A stretch of 64,000 nt of DNA from Pseudomonas coleopterorum. GTDB taxonomy: Bacteria; Pseudomonadota; Gammaproteobacteria; Pseudomonadales; Pseudomonadaceae. Within the stretch, counting starts at the first letter, position 1; the number at the start of each line of letters is the position of its first letter. The position numbers and the translations under genes are program-made. This document shows, in pieces, positions 8,155-17,866 of this stretch. Where the stretch lies: contig NZ_FNTZ01000001.1 of assembly GCF_900105555.1 (NCBI RefSeq), positions 3,413,501-3,477,500 on the forward strand, read 5' to 3'. Under the pieces are notes generated by a model. That model made no database searches, was not told the origin of the DNA, and saw only the letters and a program-made list of their open reading frames with translations.

Positions 8155-9261
8155 TCATTGAGCAGGCGCCTCGGCGGCGTCCGGCTTCTCTTGTGGCTCG
8201 CGCGTGCCGGTCTCGCTCGGCGCCGCCGCGGGCGCGGGGCTTGAGCGATAGTCGGCGCGGCGTTTGAGCTGGTACTCGCGCACCGCCGCGTTGTGGGCGT
8301 CCAGATCGTCGGAAAAGACATGGCTGCCGTCGCCGCGCGCAACGAAATACAGGCTGCTGCCGGAAACTGGGTTGAGCGCGGCGTGAATCGCTTCTCGGCC
8401 CACCATGGCGATGGGTGTAGGCGGCATCCCGGCGATCACGTAAGTGTTGTAGGCCGTCGGCTCGCGCAGGTCGGCGCGGGTCAGCTTGCCGTTGTAGCGT
8501 TCGCCCATGCCGTAGATCACGGTCGGGTCGGTCTGCAGCAACATGCCCGCCTTGAGGCGGCGCACGAAGACGCCGGCGATCTCGCCACGCTCCTGGGGCA
8601 CACCGGTTTCCTTCTCCACCAGAGAAGCCATGATCAGCGCCTGATAGGGCTCGCTGTACGGCACGCTGGCGGCGCGTTCGGCCCATTCACTGGCCAGCAC
8701 CTCTTCCAGTCGCCCGTAGGCCTGCTGCAGCAGTTCGACATCGCTCATGCCGCGCACATACTTGTAGGTGTCCGGGAAAAACCGGCCTTCGGGAAACACC
8801 TTGGGGTGGCCGATGCGCGCCATGACTTCACTGTCACTCAGGCCACCCAAGGTCTGCTCGAGCTTTTCCTGGCGCGCCAACGCGGCGCGTACCTGACGGA
8901 AATTCCAGCCCTCGACCAGGGTCAGGCTGTACTGCACCACTTCGCCGCGCTGCCAGACATTGAACAGTTCGTTCACCGTCATGCCCGGGGTCAGGCGGTA
9001 TTCGCCGGTGTGCAGCGGCTGCCCGGTGCGATTGAAGCGCCAGTAAAGACGCAGCCAGAAGGCATCCCGCAGGGTGCCCGCCGCCTCCATGCGCAGGATC
9101 GTGCCGCCGGGGGTCGCGCGGTTGGGTACATCGAGCAATTGTTCTTGAGTGACGGCCAGCGGCTGGTTCAGGGCGCTGTCGACTTTCCAGGCCGCCACGC
9201 CCGCTGCCAGTAAGGCAACCACGATGAGCGTCTCCAGCAACAGCAGAAATTTACGCTTCAC
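8155..9261 (-). CDS. mltG: Endolytic murein transglycosylase MltG
   Basis: Inner-membrane enzyme that cuts nascent glycan strands and limits peptidoglycan chain length. The 368-residue protein has an N-terminal membrane anchor (residues about 4-26), a LysM-like region, and the YceG catalytic domain with the conserved Glu in ASLVEKETG and the LQTDPTVIYGMG motif. An extra Pro/Ala/Glu-rich tail follows the catalytic domain. It lies 3 bp after pabC, as in most gammaproteobacteria, so the two are cotranscribed from the fab cluster. Confidence 0.94.
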   Translation of the reverse strand: MKRKFLLLLETLIVVALLAAGVAAWKVDSALNQPLAVTQEQLLDVPNRATPGGTILRMEAAGTLRDAFWLRLYWRFNRTGQPLHTGEYRLTPGMTVNELFNVWQRGEVVQYSLTLVEGWNFRQVRAALARQEKLEQTLGGLSDSEVMARIGHPKVFPEGRFFPDTYKYVRGMSDVELLQQAYGRLEEVLASEWAERAASVPYSEPYQALIMASLVEKETGVPQERGEIAGVFVRRLKAGMLLQTDPTVIYGMGERYNGKLTRADLREPTAYNTYVIAGMPPTPIAMVGREAIHAALNPVSGSSLYFVARGDGSHVFSDDLDAHNAAVREYQLKRRADYRSSPAPAAAPSETGTREPQEKPDAAEAPAQ

Positions 9262-9264
9262 AAA

Positions 9265-10083
9265 TCAGGCATCCAATAGCGCGTGGGCAATGCCTTGCAG
9301 TTTACGGGTGAGCGGACCCGCCGGCCACCTCAGTGACGTGAATGCGCATACAGGCCACACGCCGTAGACGCTATTGCACACGAAGACTTCCTCGGCCCTT
9401 GCCAGGTCCGCTGGCCACAGGTCGTCCACGACAACCTCCAGACCCAGGCTTGCGGCCTGCTCCAGCAGTTCGGCACGCATCACCCCGGCCACGCCACAGC
9501 GCTGCAGGGAAGGCGTGTGCAGCACCCCATCGATGACCAGAAACAGATTGCTGTAGACCCCTTCGACCAAGCGTCCGGACATGTCCAGCATCAAACCTTC
9601 AGCGAAGCTCGGGTCGCTCCATTCGGCGCGCGCCAGGACCTGCTCCAGGCGATTGAGGTGTTTGAGTCCCGCCAGCAATGGCTGCTCGGCCAGGCGCGTA
9701 CTGCAGGGGTAGAGTTCCACGCCCTGCGCGCCGTTGATCTGAGGATAGGCGGGGCTTGGACCGCCTTGCAGAATACGTCGCGCACCAGCCTGCGGATCGG
9801 GCGCGTAACCTCGGGCACTGTCGCCACGGGTGACGATCAGCTTGAGCACGCCCTTGTCCAGCGCTGCGGCATAGCGGACAACTTCGTCGCGCAGCACATC
9901 CGAGTCGATCAGGATGGCCAGACGCTGGCAGCCCAGCGCAACGCGCGTCAGATGACGCTCGAGAAGTACCGCCTGGCCACCACGCACGGCGACGGTTTCG
10001 AAGACACCGTCACCGTAGGCCAGACCCCGACTCTTCAGGCCCAGCGCATCGCATGGCTGCCCGTCGAGCCAGGCCTGCATCAA
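9265..10083 (-). CDS. pabC: Aminodeoxychorismate lyase
   Basis: PLP-dependent fold-type IV enzyme that releases pyruvate from 4-amino-4-deoxychorismate to give p-aminobenzoate for folate. The 272-residue protein has the [14 protein letters not shown] entrance motif near residue 23, the PLP-lysine region [19 protein letters not shown] (about residues 80-98) and the later GVAGVMR motif. It overlaps the fabF stop by 4 nt, so it is likely coupled to fabF translation, and precedes mltG. Confidence 0.93.
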   Translation of the reverse strand: MMQAWLDGQPCDALGLKSRGLAYGDGVFETVAVRGGQAVLLERHLTRVALGCQRLAILIDSDVLRDEVVRYAAALDKGVLKLIVTRGDSARGYAPDPQAGARRILQGGPSPAYPQINGAQGVELYPCSTRLAEQPLLAGLKHLNRLEQVLARAEWSDPSFAEGLMLDMSGRLVEGVYSNLFLVIDGVLHTPSLQRCGVAGVMRAELLEQAASLGLEVVVDDLWPADLARAEEVFVCNSVYGVWPVCAFTSLRWPAGPLTRKLQGIAHALLDA

Positions 10084-11324
10084 CCGGCGAAGCGCCGGAA
10101 GACCAGCGAACCGTTGGTGCCACCGAACCCGAACGAGTTGCTCAGCACCACATCGATCGGCATGCTGCGTGCGGCATGGGGCACGAAGTCCAGATCGCAG
10201 CCTTCGTCAGGCTCATCCAGGTTGATGGTGGGCGGCGCCATCTGGCTGTTGATCGCCAGCACACTGAAAATCGCCTCGACCGCACCTGCGGCGCCGAGCA
10301 GGTGCCCGGTCATCGACTTGGTGGAGCTGACTGCGAGCTTGTAGGCATGCTCACCGAACACGGTCTTGATGGCACTGACTTCGGCCAGGTCGCCCGCCGA
10401 GGTCGAGGTGCCATGGGCGTTGATGTACTGCACTTGATCAGGCGTGACGCCAGCATCGCGCAGGGCATTGGCCATGCAGCGCGCCGCGCCGGCGCCGTCT
10501 TCGGGCGGCGAGGTCATGTGGAACGCATCGCCGCTGGTGCCGAAACCGATCAGTTCGGCATAAATGGTGGCACCACGCGCCTGAGCATGTTCGAGCTCTT
10601 CGAGTACCAGGGCGCCAGCGCCGTCGGACAGCACGAAACCGTCACGGCCCTTGTCCCACGGACGACTGGCACGGGTTGGCTCGTCGTTACGCGTGGACAA
10701 CGCACGGGCCGCGCCGAAACCGCCCATGCCCAAGCCGCACGCGGCCATTTCAGCACCGCCGGCGATCATCACGTCGGCTTCGCCATACGCGATGTTGCGC
10801 GCGGCCATGCCGATGCAATGGGTACCGGTGGTGCAGGCCGTAGCGATCGCGTAATTGGGTCCCTGAGCGCCGAGGTGGATCGACAGGAAACCGGAAATCA
10901 TGTTGATGATCGAGCCAGGCACGAAGAAGGGCGATATCCGCCGCGGTCCGCTGTCATGCATGATCTTGCAGGTTTCTTCGATATTGGTCAGGCCACCAAT
11001 ACCCGAACCCATGGCCACGCCGATACGCTCGCGATTGGCGTCGGTGACTTCGAGACCGGCGTTGCGTACCGCCTGGAAACCCGCCGCCAGGCCGTATTGA
11101 ATGAACAAGTCGAGCTTGCGTGCCTCCTTGACCGAGAGGTATTGCTCGACCTCGAACCCCTTCACCGAGCCGCCGAAACGGGTCGAATAGGCCGATAGAT
11201 CCGTATGCTCGATAGGACCTATGCCACTGCGGCCGGCCAGGATGCCCTGCCAACTGCTCGGCACGTCGGTGCCCAGCGGTGACAGCATGCCCATACCTGT
11301 GACCACGACGCGTCTACGCGACAC
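10080..11324 (-). CDS. fabF: Beta-ketoacyl-ACP synthase II
   Basis: Elongating condensing enzyme of type II fatty acid synthesis; it extends acyl-ACP with malonyl-ACP and controls thermal adjustment of unsaturated chains. The 414-residue protein carries the thiolase-fold triad: Cys in [12 protein letters not shown] (about 164), His in [11 protein letters not shown] (about 304) and His in [13 protein letters not shown] (about 341). It follows acpP after a strong intrinsic terminator, so part of its transcription may come from its own promoter or from read-through. Confidence 0.96.
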   Translation of the reverse strand: MSRRRVVVTGMGMLSPLGTDVPSSWQGILAGRSGIGPIEHTDLSAYSTRFGGSVKGFEVEQYLSVKEARKLDLFIQYGLAAGFQAVRNAGLEVTDANRERIGVAMGSGIGGLTNIEETCKIMHDSGPRRISPFFVPGSIINMISGFLSIHLGAQGPNYAIATACTTGTHCIGMAARNIAYGEADVMIAGGAEMAACGLGMGGFGAARALSTRNDEPTRASRPWDKGRDGFVLSDGAGALVLEELEHAQARGATIYAELIGFGTSGDAFHMTSPPEDGAGAARCMANALRDAGVTPDQVQYINAHGTSTSAGDLAEVSAIKTVFGEHAYKLAVSSTKSMTGHLLGAAGAVEAIFSVLAINSQMAPPTINLDEPDEGCDLDFVPHAARSMPIDVVLSNSFGFGGTNGSLVFRRFAG

Positions 11325-11368
11325 AGCACTCTCCTTATTCTGGAAACATCAACGCGCGGCCGTCTAAA

Positions 11369-11406
11369 GAAAAAACCGCACGCCAACGAAGGCAGTGCGG
11401 TTTTTC
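11369..11406 (-). terminator. Intrinsic terminator between acpP and fabF
   Basis: Reading leftward, a stem of AACCGCAC with GTGCGGTT encloses a 13-nt loop and is followed by a T-rich run. It lies 29 bp after the acpP stop and would let acyl carrier protein be made in excess over fabF. Confidence 0.85.
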
Positions 11407-11434
11407 CATGACAAGCAACGGCGATTACAAAACG

Positions 11435-11671
11435 TTACGCCTGGTGGGCAGTGACGTAATCGATGGCAGCTTGAACGGTGGTGATTTTCTCGGCTTCTTC
11501 GTCAGGAATCTCGGTTTCGAATTCCTCTTCCAGAGCCATCACCAGCTCAACGGTGTCCAGGGAATCGGCACCCAGATCTTCAACGAAGGAAGAAGAGTTG
11601 GTGACCTCCTCCGCTTTGACGCCCAGTTGCTCGGCGACGATCTTCTTGACGCGTTCTTCGATGGTGCTCAT
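11435..11671 (-). CDS. acpP: Acyl carrier protein
   Basis: The 78-residue acidic carrier of all fatty acid intermediates. Phosphopantetheine attaches to Ser in the invariant DSLD motif ([18 protein letters not shown], about residue 37). The sequence starts [19 protein letters not shown], nearly identical to acyl carrier proteins across gammaproteobacteria. It has its own 197-bp upstream gap from fabG and is followed by a terminator, consistent with very high expression as a mostly separate transcript. Confidence 0.98.
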   Translation of the reverse strand: MSTIEERVKKIVAEQLGVKAEEVTNSSSFVEDLGADSLDTVELVMALEEEFETEIPDEEAEKITTVQAAIDYVTAHQA

Positions 11672-11868
11672 ACCTTGTTTTCACTCCTAATGGACATATG
11701 TCAGGCGGCTGGCCGGTACGTAAGTTTATAGAAGAAGCTCGGCTTTTCAAACTGAAAGCGTCACTGCGACCCTACGCGAGCCCGCCACCTAGAATTCGGA
11801 TGCAGCTTTATAACGGATTTTGGATGCCGGGTAAGACATTTTTTTGAAGCCATCCGTCACAATTTTCG

Positions 11869-12609
11869 TTACATGTACATGCCGCCGTTCACCGGAATTG
11901 TAGCGCCGGTCACGTAGGCTGCACCGTCGGAAGCCAGAAAACCGACCACTTTGGCGATTTCGTCGGCCTGCCCCAAACGACCCAGCGGAATCTGCACCTG
12001 CAGGGATTCACGCTGCGCTTCAGGCAGCTCGCGGGTCATGTCGGTGTCGATGAAGCCAGGCGCCACCGAGTTCACGGTGATCGCGCGCGAACCCACTTCA
12101 CGGGCCAGGGCACGGCTGAAGCCTTCGAGACCGGCCTTGGCTGCGGCGTAGTTTACTTGGCCGACGTTGCCCATTGCACCCACAACCGAGCCGATGCTGA
12201 TGATCCGGCCCCAACGTGCCTTGGTCATGCCACGCAGTACGGCCTTGGACAGGCGGAACAAGCTGTTGAGGTTGGTATCGACCACATCATGCCATTCGTC
12301 GTCTTTCATGCGCAGCATCAGGTTGTCGCGGGTGATACCGGCGTTGTTGACCAGAATCGCCGGCGCGCCGAACTGCTCCTGAATCTTGGCCAGGGTGGCG
12401 GCCACCGATTCGTCGCTGCACACGTTGAGTTCCAGGCCGGTACCTTCGATACCATGCTCCTTGAGCGTGGCGGCAATGCGCGCGGCGCCGCTCTCGGAGG
12501 TGGCGGTACCGATGACGGTGGCGCCCATGCGACCCAGTTCCAGGGCGATCGCCTGGCCAATGCCACGGCTTGCGCCAGTGACCAGTGCAACTTTACCTTG
12601 CAGGCTCAT
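11869..12609 (-). CDS. fabG: 3-oxoacyl-ACP reductase
   Basis: NADPH-dependent short-chain dehydrogenase that reduces 3-oxoacyl-ACP in each elongation cycle. The 246-residue protein shows the TGASRGIG nucleotide-binding motif at residues 11-18, NNAGITRDN in the middle, and the catalytic Ser plus YAAAK (YxxxK) near residue 151. It follows fabD by 15 bp in the plsX-fabD-fabG-acpP order universal in this group. Confidence 0.97.
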   Translation of the reverse strand: MSLQGKVALVTGASRGIGQAIALELGRMGATVIGTATSESGAARIAATLKEHGIEGTGLELNVCSDESVAATLAKIQEQFGAPAILVNNAGITRDNLMLRMKDDEWHDVVDTNLNSLFRLSKAVLRGMTKARWGRIISIGSVVGAMGNVGQVNYAAAKAGLEGFSRALAREVGSRAITVNSVAPGFIDTDMTRELPEAQRESLQVQIPLGRLGQADEIAKVVGFLASDGAAYVTGATIPVNGGMYM

Positions 12610-12624
12610 GCAAGTTCTCCTTGA

Positions 12625-13563
12625 TCAGGCTTGCGCCGCGCGAGCGGCGGCGAAAGCTTCGGGGGTGTTCAGGTTTTCGGTGCTCACGCCATCGGCGCAG
12701 CGCTTGTTCAGGCCGGCCAGGACCTTGCCCGGGCCGCACTCGACCAGACGTGGTGCGCCCTGGGCCGCCAGGTACTGCACGGTTTCGACCCAGCGCACCG
12801 GTTTGTACAGCTGCTCGAGCAGGTCGCGCTTGAGGGTTTCCAGATCGGCCGGTACGCCGGCACTGACGTTCTGTACGACCGGAATCTGCGGCGCCTGCCA
12901 GTCGATGGCGTTGACCGATTCGGCGAAACGCTCGGCAGCCGGCTTCATCAACGCACAGTGCGACGGCACGCTGACCGGCAATGGCATGGCGCGCTTGGCG
13001 CCCTTGGCCTTGCACAGTTCGATGGCACGGGCAACGGCCTGTGCGGCACCGGCAATCACTACCTGGCCCGGGGAATTGAAGTTGACTGCACTGACGACTT
13101 CACCCTGTGCGGCTTCGGCGCAGGCAGCCAGCACATCGGCGTCTTCCAGGCCGAGAATGGCCGCCATGGCGCCCTGCCCGGCCGGCACGGCTTCCTGCAT
13201 CAGTTGGCCACGACGCTCCACCAGCTTGACCGCATCGGCCAGCGACAGGCAGCCAGCGGCAACCAGCGCGCTGTATTCGCCCAGGCTATGGCCGGCGACA
13301 TAGGCCGGACGCTCGCCACCCTCGGCCAGCCACAGGCGCCACAGCGCGATGGAGGCAGCGAGAATCGCAGGTTGCGTCTTGTCGGTCTGGTTGAGGCTTT
13401 CGACCGGGCCTTGCTGGACCAGCGCCCAGAGGTCATAACCCAGGGCGTCGGACGCCTCCTTGAAGGTGTCCATCACCAGAGGGTACTGTGCGCCCAGTTC
13501 GGCCAGCATGCCGAGCGACTGGGAACCTTGCCCCGGGAAAACGAATGCGAGGGATGCAGACAT
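12625..13563 (-). CDS. fabD: Malonyl-CoA:ACP transacylase
   Basis: Loads malonyl groups from CoA onto acyl carrier protein. The 312-residue protein begins SLAFVFPGQGSQSLGM and has the nucleophile elbow GHSLGEYSALVAAG (Ser about 92), the partner Arg in the 115-120 region, and the later catalytic His in SVPSHCALM (about 201). It sits between plsX (upstream) and fabG. Confidence 0.97.
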   Translation of the reverse strand: MSASLAFVFPGQGSQSLGMLAELGAQYPLVMDTFKEASDALGYDLWALVQQGPVESLNQTDKTQPAILAASIALWRLWLAEGGERPAYVAGHSLGEYSALVAAGCLSLADAVKLVERRGQLMQEAVPAGQGAMAAILGLEDADVLAACAEAAQGEVVSAVNFNSPGQVVIAGAAQAVARAIELCKAKGAKRAMPLPVSVPSHCALMKPAAERFAESVNAIDWQAPQIPVVQNVSAGVPADLETLKRDLLEQLYKPVRWVETVQYLAAQGAPRLVECGPGKVLAGLNKRCADGVSTENLNTPEAFAAARAAQA

Positions 13564-13692
13564 TGAACAAGCCCTTGTGTGATCTTGTTGCCGAAAATTT
13601 CGACGCCGGAAGCGTACCCGGCGCGCTGAACTCAGAGTTGGATAACCTATGCCCGCCCGTGGTCACATTCAAGCACTGGGGGCCAGGCATGC

Positions 13693-14703
13693 CTAAAGCA
13701 GCATCTGCGCCAACCGCCCGTGCAGGCGCTGGGGCAGGTTTTCACGAATCTCGTCGCGTGCACGGTCTATCGCGCACTGCAAGCCTTCCACGCCTGCGGC
13801 GCCGTGGCTCTTCACCACGATACCCTGCAGGCCGAGGAAACTGGCGCCGTTGTAGCGCGCCGGCGCCAGATCGGCCTGCAAGCGCTTGAGCAGCGGCATG
13901 GCGAGGGCGCCCACGGCCCGCGCCATCAGGCTGCTCTGGAACAGCGCCTGAACGCGTTCGGCAAACATCCCGGCCAGACCCTCGTTGGACTTGAGCAGAA
14001 TATTGCCAACGAAACCGTCGCACACCACCACATCGGCCTCGCCTCGGAACACCCCGTCGCCTTCGATGAAGCCGGTGTAGTTCAAGCCCTGCGCCTTGCG
14101 CAGCAGACTTGCCGCCAGCTTGACCTGCTGGTTGCCCTTGATGTCCTCGGTACCGACGTTGAGCAGCGCCACCCGTGGCCGTTCGACACCCAGCGCTTGA
14201 GCGGCCACCGACCCCATCACGGCGAACTGATACAGATGCTCGGCGCTGCAATCGACATTGGCGCCCAGGTCGAGCAGCTGGCAGTAGCCTCCCCGCGTGG
14301 GAATGGCGGCCATCATCGCGGGGCGGTCGATACCGGGCAGCGTCTTGAGCAGGTGCCTGGACAGCGCCATCAAGGCCCCGGTGTTGCCCGCGCTGACCAC
14401 GGCCTGGACCTGCTCGTCGCGCAGCAACTGGAGCGCCACCCGCATCGAGGAATCGGGCTTGCCGCGCAACGCCTGTGACGGGCGCTCGTCCATGCCGACC
14501 ACTTCGCTGGCGGCAGCGACGTGCAGGCGTGAGCGATCCACCGCCGGCTGGCTGGCAATCAGTTCTTCAAGGAGTTGAGGGTGACCGACGAGGGTCAGGT
14601 GCAGCGAGGGCGTAGCGGACAGGCAGGCAAGGCTGGCCTGAACAATGCTGCGGGGACCGAAGTCCCCGCCCATTGCATCAATCGCGACGGACTGAGCGGA
14701 CAA
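13693..14703 (-). CDS. plsX: Phosphate acyltransferase PlsX
   Basis: Makes acyl-phosphate from acyl-ACP, the first step of the PlsX/PlsY phospholipid route; peripheral to the inner membrane. The 336-residue protein has the family start [10 protein letters not shown] near residue 8, [10 protein letters not shown] (about residues 104-113) and GFIEGDGVF. It follows rpmF by only 3 bp, giving the conserved yceD-rpmF-plsX-fab gene order that links ribosome and membrane synthesis. Confidence 0.96.
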   Translation of the reverse strand: MSAQSVAIDAMGGDFGPRSIVQASLACLSATPSLHLTLVGHPQLLEELIASQPAVDRSRLHVAAASEVVGMDERPSQALRGKPDSSMRVALQLLRDEQVQAVVSAGNTGALMALSRHLLKTLPGIDRPAMMAAIPTRGGYCQLLDLGANVDCSAEHLYQFAVMGSVAAQALGVERPRVALLNVGTEDIKGNQQVKLAASLLRKAQGLNYTGFIEGDGVFRGEADVVVCDGFVGNILLKSNEGLAGMFAERVQALFQSSLMARAVGALAMPLLKRLQADLAPARYNGASFLGLQGIVVKSHGAAGVEGLQCAIDRARDEIRENLPQRLHGRLAQMLL

Positions 14704-14706
14704 GAT

Positions 14707-14889
14707 TTACTCGTCAGCGCCCTTGTCGATCACTTTACGGCCACGGTATACGCCTTCAGGCGATACGTGGTGACGCAGGTGCACTTCACCGGTGGTCTTT
14801 TCGACCGACAGGGTGCTTGCCTCGAGTGCGTCGTGCGAACGGCGCATGTCACGGGCAGAGCGGGATTTTTTGTTCTGCTGAACAGCCAT
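14707..14889 (-). CDS. rpmF: 50S ribosomal protein L32
   Basis: The 60-residue L32 protein: [20 protein letters not shown] followed by a basic, His-containing C-terminal half ([18 protein letters not shown]). The zinc-type Cys pairs found in some L32 forms are absent, so this is the Cys-free form. It sits 13 bp after yceD and 3 bp before plsX. Confidence 0.97.
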
Positions 14890-14902
14890 AATTGATTAAC
14901 TC

Positions 14903-15430
14903 CTAAACGTTTGGGTCACGCTTTAACTGCGCCAATACACTGAACGGGTTGGACCGCGTTACCTCGTCCTCGCTCGGATCGGGATCATCTGCTCCCGCCG
15001 GCTGCTGGCATTCTTCCGGATGATGAGCAGGCACGATAGGCAAGGCGAGCAACAGCTCCTCCTCGACCAGCGCCTGCAGATCCAATGGATCTTCGCCCAG
15101 TTCCAGCACGTCATAACCTTTCGGTAACGACTGGGTGTTCGCACCCTCCTTCACCACGGCGTAACTGCATTCGCTGTGGATCGGCAGGGTTACCAGCTCA
15201 AGACAACGCTGGCAAACCATCTTGACTTCGACGTCCAGGCAGCTGTGGATGACCACGGCCTTGCGTTCGTCTCGTTCGAAGATGAATTTGGCCTGCACCG
15301 TACCGACGTTGTCGGAAAGCGGGTCGCAGAGTCTCTCCAAATCGGCCAACTGCAGCGAACCTTCGAGGGTTACGCCACGATCTGCCAATTTGCGCGGGTC
15401 AACGTGAGGTGGAATCGGGTCATTCAACAT
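14903..15430 (-). CDS. yceD: YceD/DUF177 family 23S rRNA accumulation protein
   Basis: A 175-residue DUF177 protein whose E. coli relative is needed for normal 23S rRNA accumulation. It contains the conserved motif CQRCLELVTLPIHSECSYAV (about residues 75-95) and an acidic C-terminal half (LGEDPLDLQALVEEELLLAL). It precedes rpmF as in nearly all proteobacteria. Biochemical role is not settled. Confidence 0.93.
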   Translation of the reverse strand: MLNDPIPPHVDPRKLADRGVTLEGSLQLADLERLCDPLSDNVGTVQAKFIFERDERKAVVIHSCLDVEVKMVCQRCLELVTLPIHSECSYAVVKEGANTQSLPKGYDVLELGEDPLDLQALVEEELLLALPIVPAHHPEECQQPAGADDPDPSEDEVTRSNPFSVLAQLKRDPNV

Positions 15431-15524
15431 AGGCGCAGCATTCTAGGGACGCCCCCCTCACCTGTCAAAGGAAATTCGGGCCTCGGTGCGTGATAGAGTG
15501 GCCGTTCATCCACAGGAGCCTGCC

Positions 15525-16103
15525 ATGCCCGCCCTGCTACTTGCTTCCAGCTCGCCCTACCGTCGCGAACTGCTGTCGCGGCTGCGTCTGCCGTTCACCT
15601 GCGCCTCGCCCGATATCGATGAAAGCCACCTGCCAGACGAGCCGGCGTGCGCCCTGGTCAAACGCCTGGCCGAACAGAAGGCGCGGGCACTGTCGGCCGC
15701 CCACCCCGGGCATCTGATCATTGGTTCGGATCAGGTCGCGGTGCTGGAAGAGAGAATTCTGGGCAAGCCGCTGGATTTCGAACGTGCGCGCGAACAGTTG
15801 GTCGCCGCCAGCGGTGCATCCGTCACGTTTCTCACCGGTCTTGCGCTATTGAATGTGGACAGCGGCGAGTGCCAGGTCGATGTGGTGCCGTTCACGGTGA
15901 ACATGCGCCGGCTCTCGACCGCAGCCATCGAGCGCTATCTGCTGGCGGAAAAGCCCTATGACTGCGCCGGCAGCTTCAAGGCCGAAGGGCTGGGCGTGAG
16001 CCTGTTCCAGAGCACCGAAGGCCCGGACGCCACCAGCTTGGTCGGCCTGCCGCTGATTCGCCTGGTGGACATGCTGCTCAAAGAAGGTCTGCAAATCCCT
16101 TGA
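15525..16103 (+). CDS. maf: Maf-family nucleotide pyrophosphatase, YceF type
   Basis: Removes pyrophosphate from non-canonical nucleotides; the YceF branch prefers 7-methyl-GTP. The 192-residue protein starts LLLASSSPYRRELLSRL, has IGSDQVAVLE with the catalytic Asp around residue 69, and the GSFKAEGLG segment. The ATG at 15525 was picked because CAGGAG lies just before it and LLASSSP is the family N-terminus; an in-frame start at 15486 would add unrelated residues. It runs opposite to yceD and converges on sppA. Confidence 0.92.
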   Translation: MPALLLASSSPYRRELLSRLRLPFTCASPDIDESHLPDEPACALVKRLAEQKARALSAAHPGHLIIGSDQVAVLEERILGKPLDFERAREQLVAASGASVTFLTGLALLNVDSGECQVDVVPFTVNMRRLSTAAIERYLLAEKPYDCAGSFKAEGLGVSLFQSTEGPDATSLVGLPLIRLVDMLLKEGLQIP

Positions 16104-16138
16104 GTCCTGCAGGGCGATCACGATTGCCTTCGGGGCAG

Positions 16139-16158
16139 AGGGCCCGCGAAAGGGCCCT
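16139..16158. terminator. Hairpin between convergent maf and sppA
   Basis: A 7-bp GC stem (16139-16145 with 16152-16158) with a GCGAAA loop lies in the 73-bp gap where maf and sppA converge. The flanking bases resemble a worn REP unit (GGGCAGAGGGC). There is no strong T-tract, so termination is plausible but not certain. Confidence 0.45.
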
Positions 16159-16176
16159 TGACCGCCCCGCATGACC

Positions 16177-17175
16177 TCAGCGCAGACTCGGCCCCTGGAA
16201 CCCCATCCACATGGCGATCTGATCGGCAACGCTGGCACCCAGCTTTTTCGAGAAACGGTCCAGTGGCGACTCCTTCACGGTGAAGTCGACCATATCCTTG
16301 GCGCCGATCACGTCACGGGCAACCATGCTACTACTGCCCAAGGCATCGACCAGGCCCAGTTGCAGCGCCTGCTCGCCCGACCAGATCAGCCCGGAAAACA
16401 GCTCCGGATGCTCCTTGTCCTTGAGTCGATCGCCACGCCCGGCCTTCACGCTGTCGATGAACTGTCGATGGGTCGTGGCCAGAACGCCCTTCCAGAACTC
16501 GGTCTCATCGGCGCGCTGCGGTTGGAACGGATCCAGGAAGGCCTTGTGCTCACCCGAGGTATAGGCGCGTCGCTCCACGCCCAGCTTTTCCATGGTGCCG
16601 ACGAAGCCGTAGCCGGCCGCGGTCACACCGATGGAACCGACCAGGCTGGATTTGTCCGCATAGATCTCATCAGCCGCGCTGGCAATGTAATAGGCACCGG
16701 AGGCGCCCAGGTCGGCGATCACTGCATAGACCTTGATGTCCGGGTGCTCACCGCGCAGGCGACGGATCTCGTCGTACACATAGCCGGACTGCACCGGGCT
16801 GCCGCCAGGACTGTTGATGCGCAGGATCACGCCTTTTACTTTGGTGTCCTCAAAGGCGCTGCGCAGGCTGCCGACGATGTTGTCTGCGCTCGCCGCCTCC
16901 TTGTCGGCAATCACGCCGCGTACGTCGATCACGGCGGTGTACCCGGATGCACCACTGGTGGCAGCCTTTTCCATATCCAGCAACGGCGAAAACAGCAAGA
17001 TCGCGCCGAACAGGTAAATAAAGGTCAAGAACTTGAAGAATATGCCCCACCGGCGTGCGCGGCGCTGCTCCTGAACACTGGCCAGCAGAGTCTTTTCCAG
17101 CAATCGCCAGCTTTTCTCGTCGCCGATCGGGGCGCTGTCTTCTTCGCTGCGCGGCGCTTTCCATTGGTCAGACAT
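16177..17175 (-). CDS. sppA: Signal peptide peptidase SppA (36K type)
   Basis: Inner-membrane serine protease of family S49 that degrades cleaved signal peptides. The 332-residue protein has one membrane segment at about residues 44-64 (FFKFLTFIYLFGAILLF). The catalytic Ser lies in LGASGAYYIAS (about residue 160) and the general-base Lys in YTSGEHKAFLDPF (about residue 210). This is the short, single-domain form. It follows the HAD phosphatase by 10 bp. Confidence 0.92.
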   Translation of the reverse strand: MSDQWKAPRSEEDSAPIGDEKSWRLLEKTLLASVQEQRRARRWGIFFKFLTFIYLFGAILLFSPLLDMEKAATSGASGYTAVIDVRGVIADKEAASADNIVGSLRSAFEDTKVKGVILRINSPGGSPVQSGYVYDEIRRLRGEHPDIKVYAVIADLGASGAYYIASAADEIYADKSSLVGSIGVTAAGYGFVGTMEKLGVERRAYTSGEHKAFLDPFQPQRADETEFWKGVLATTHRQFIDSVKAGRGDRLKDKEHPELFSGLIWSGEQALQLGLVDALGSSSMVARDVIGAKDMVDFTVKESPLDRFSKKLGASVADQIAMWMGFQGPSLR

Positions 17176-17185
17176 TCTCTACTCC

Positions 17186-17866
17186 TTATGCAAGGCCACG
17201 CGCACCGGCGCGGCGACTGTCCAACCACTGCGGCAGTTGATCGAACGACTCGATACACAGCTGCGGTTCGTATTGCCGCAGCACGTCCAGCGGCAAGGCG
17301 CCATAACCCACTGCCACGCTGTGCATGCCGGCATTGCGGGCCATCAATAGATCGAACGAGGCATCGCCGACCATCAGCGAACGCTCAGGCCCCACCTCAC
17401 AATGGCTCATGATCTGCTCAAGCATCAGAGGATGGGGTTTGCCGCGGGTTTCATCGGCCGCCCGGGTGATGTCGAAAAATTCCTCCCAGCCGTGGGCCTT
17501 GAGCACACGGTCCAGCCCTCGGCGCGCCTTGCCGGTGGCCACCGCAAGGCGGTAACCCTGCTCGCGAAACCCAAGCAAGGCCTCGCGGACCCCGGGATAC
17601 AACAAGGAAGGGGTAGCGTCCAGGGCCATGTAGGCGTCGGCATAGCGATCGCGCATAGCCATCACCTGTACGTCGTCGAGCTGGGGGTACAACACGCTGA
17701 TGGCTTCGGGCAAGGCCAGGCCGATGATGCCCTTGACCGCCTCGTCACTGCAGGGCGAATACCCCGATGCCGCCGCTGCGGCGTGCATGGCCTCGACGAT
17801 CCGGCCGATGGAGTCGCACAGGGTGCCATCCCAGTCGAAAATCAGCAGTTTGTAATCAGCTTGCAC
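17186..17866 (-). CDS. HAD-IA family phosphatase (phosphoglycolate-phosphatase-like)
   Basis: A 226-residue cytoplasmic haloacid-dehalogenase-type hydrolase. Motif I is [10 protein letters not shown] (nucleophile Asp about residue 10), motif [11 protein letters not shown], motif III Lys in RGKPHPLM and motif [16 protein letters not shown]. It belongs with Gph/PpaX-type enzymes, but the substrate cannot be told from sequence. Its start overlaps the rluC stop by 11 bp and sppA follows by 10 bp, so the three form an operon. Confidence 0.88.
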   Translation of the reverse strand: MQADYKLLIFDWDGTLCDSIGRIVEAMHAAAAASGYSPCSDEAVKGIIGLALPEAISVLYPQLDDVQVMAMRDRYADAYMALDATPSLLYPGVREALLGFREQGYRLAVATGKARRGLDRVLKAHGWEEFFDITRAADETRGKPHPLMLEQIMSHCEVGPERSLMVGDASFDLLMARNAGMHSVAVGYGALPLDVLRQYEPQLCIESFDQLPQWLDSRRAGARGLA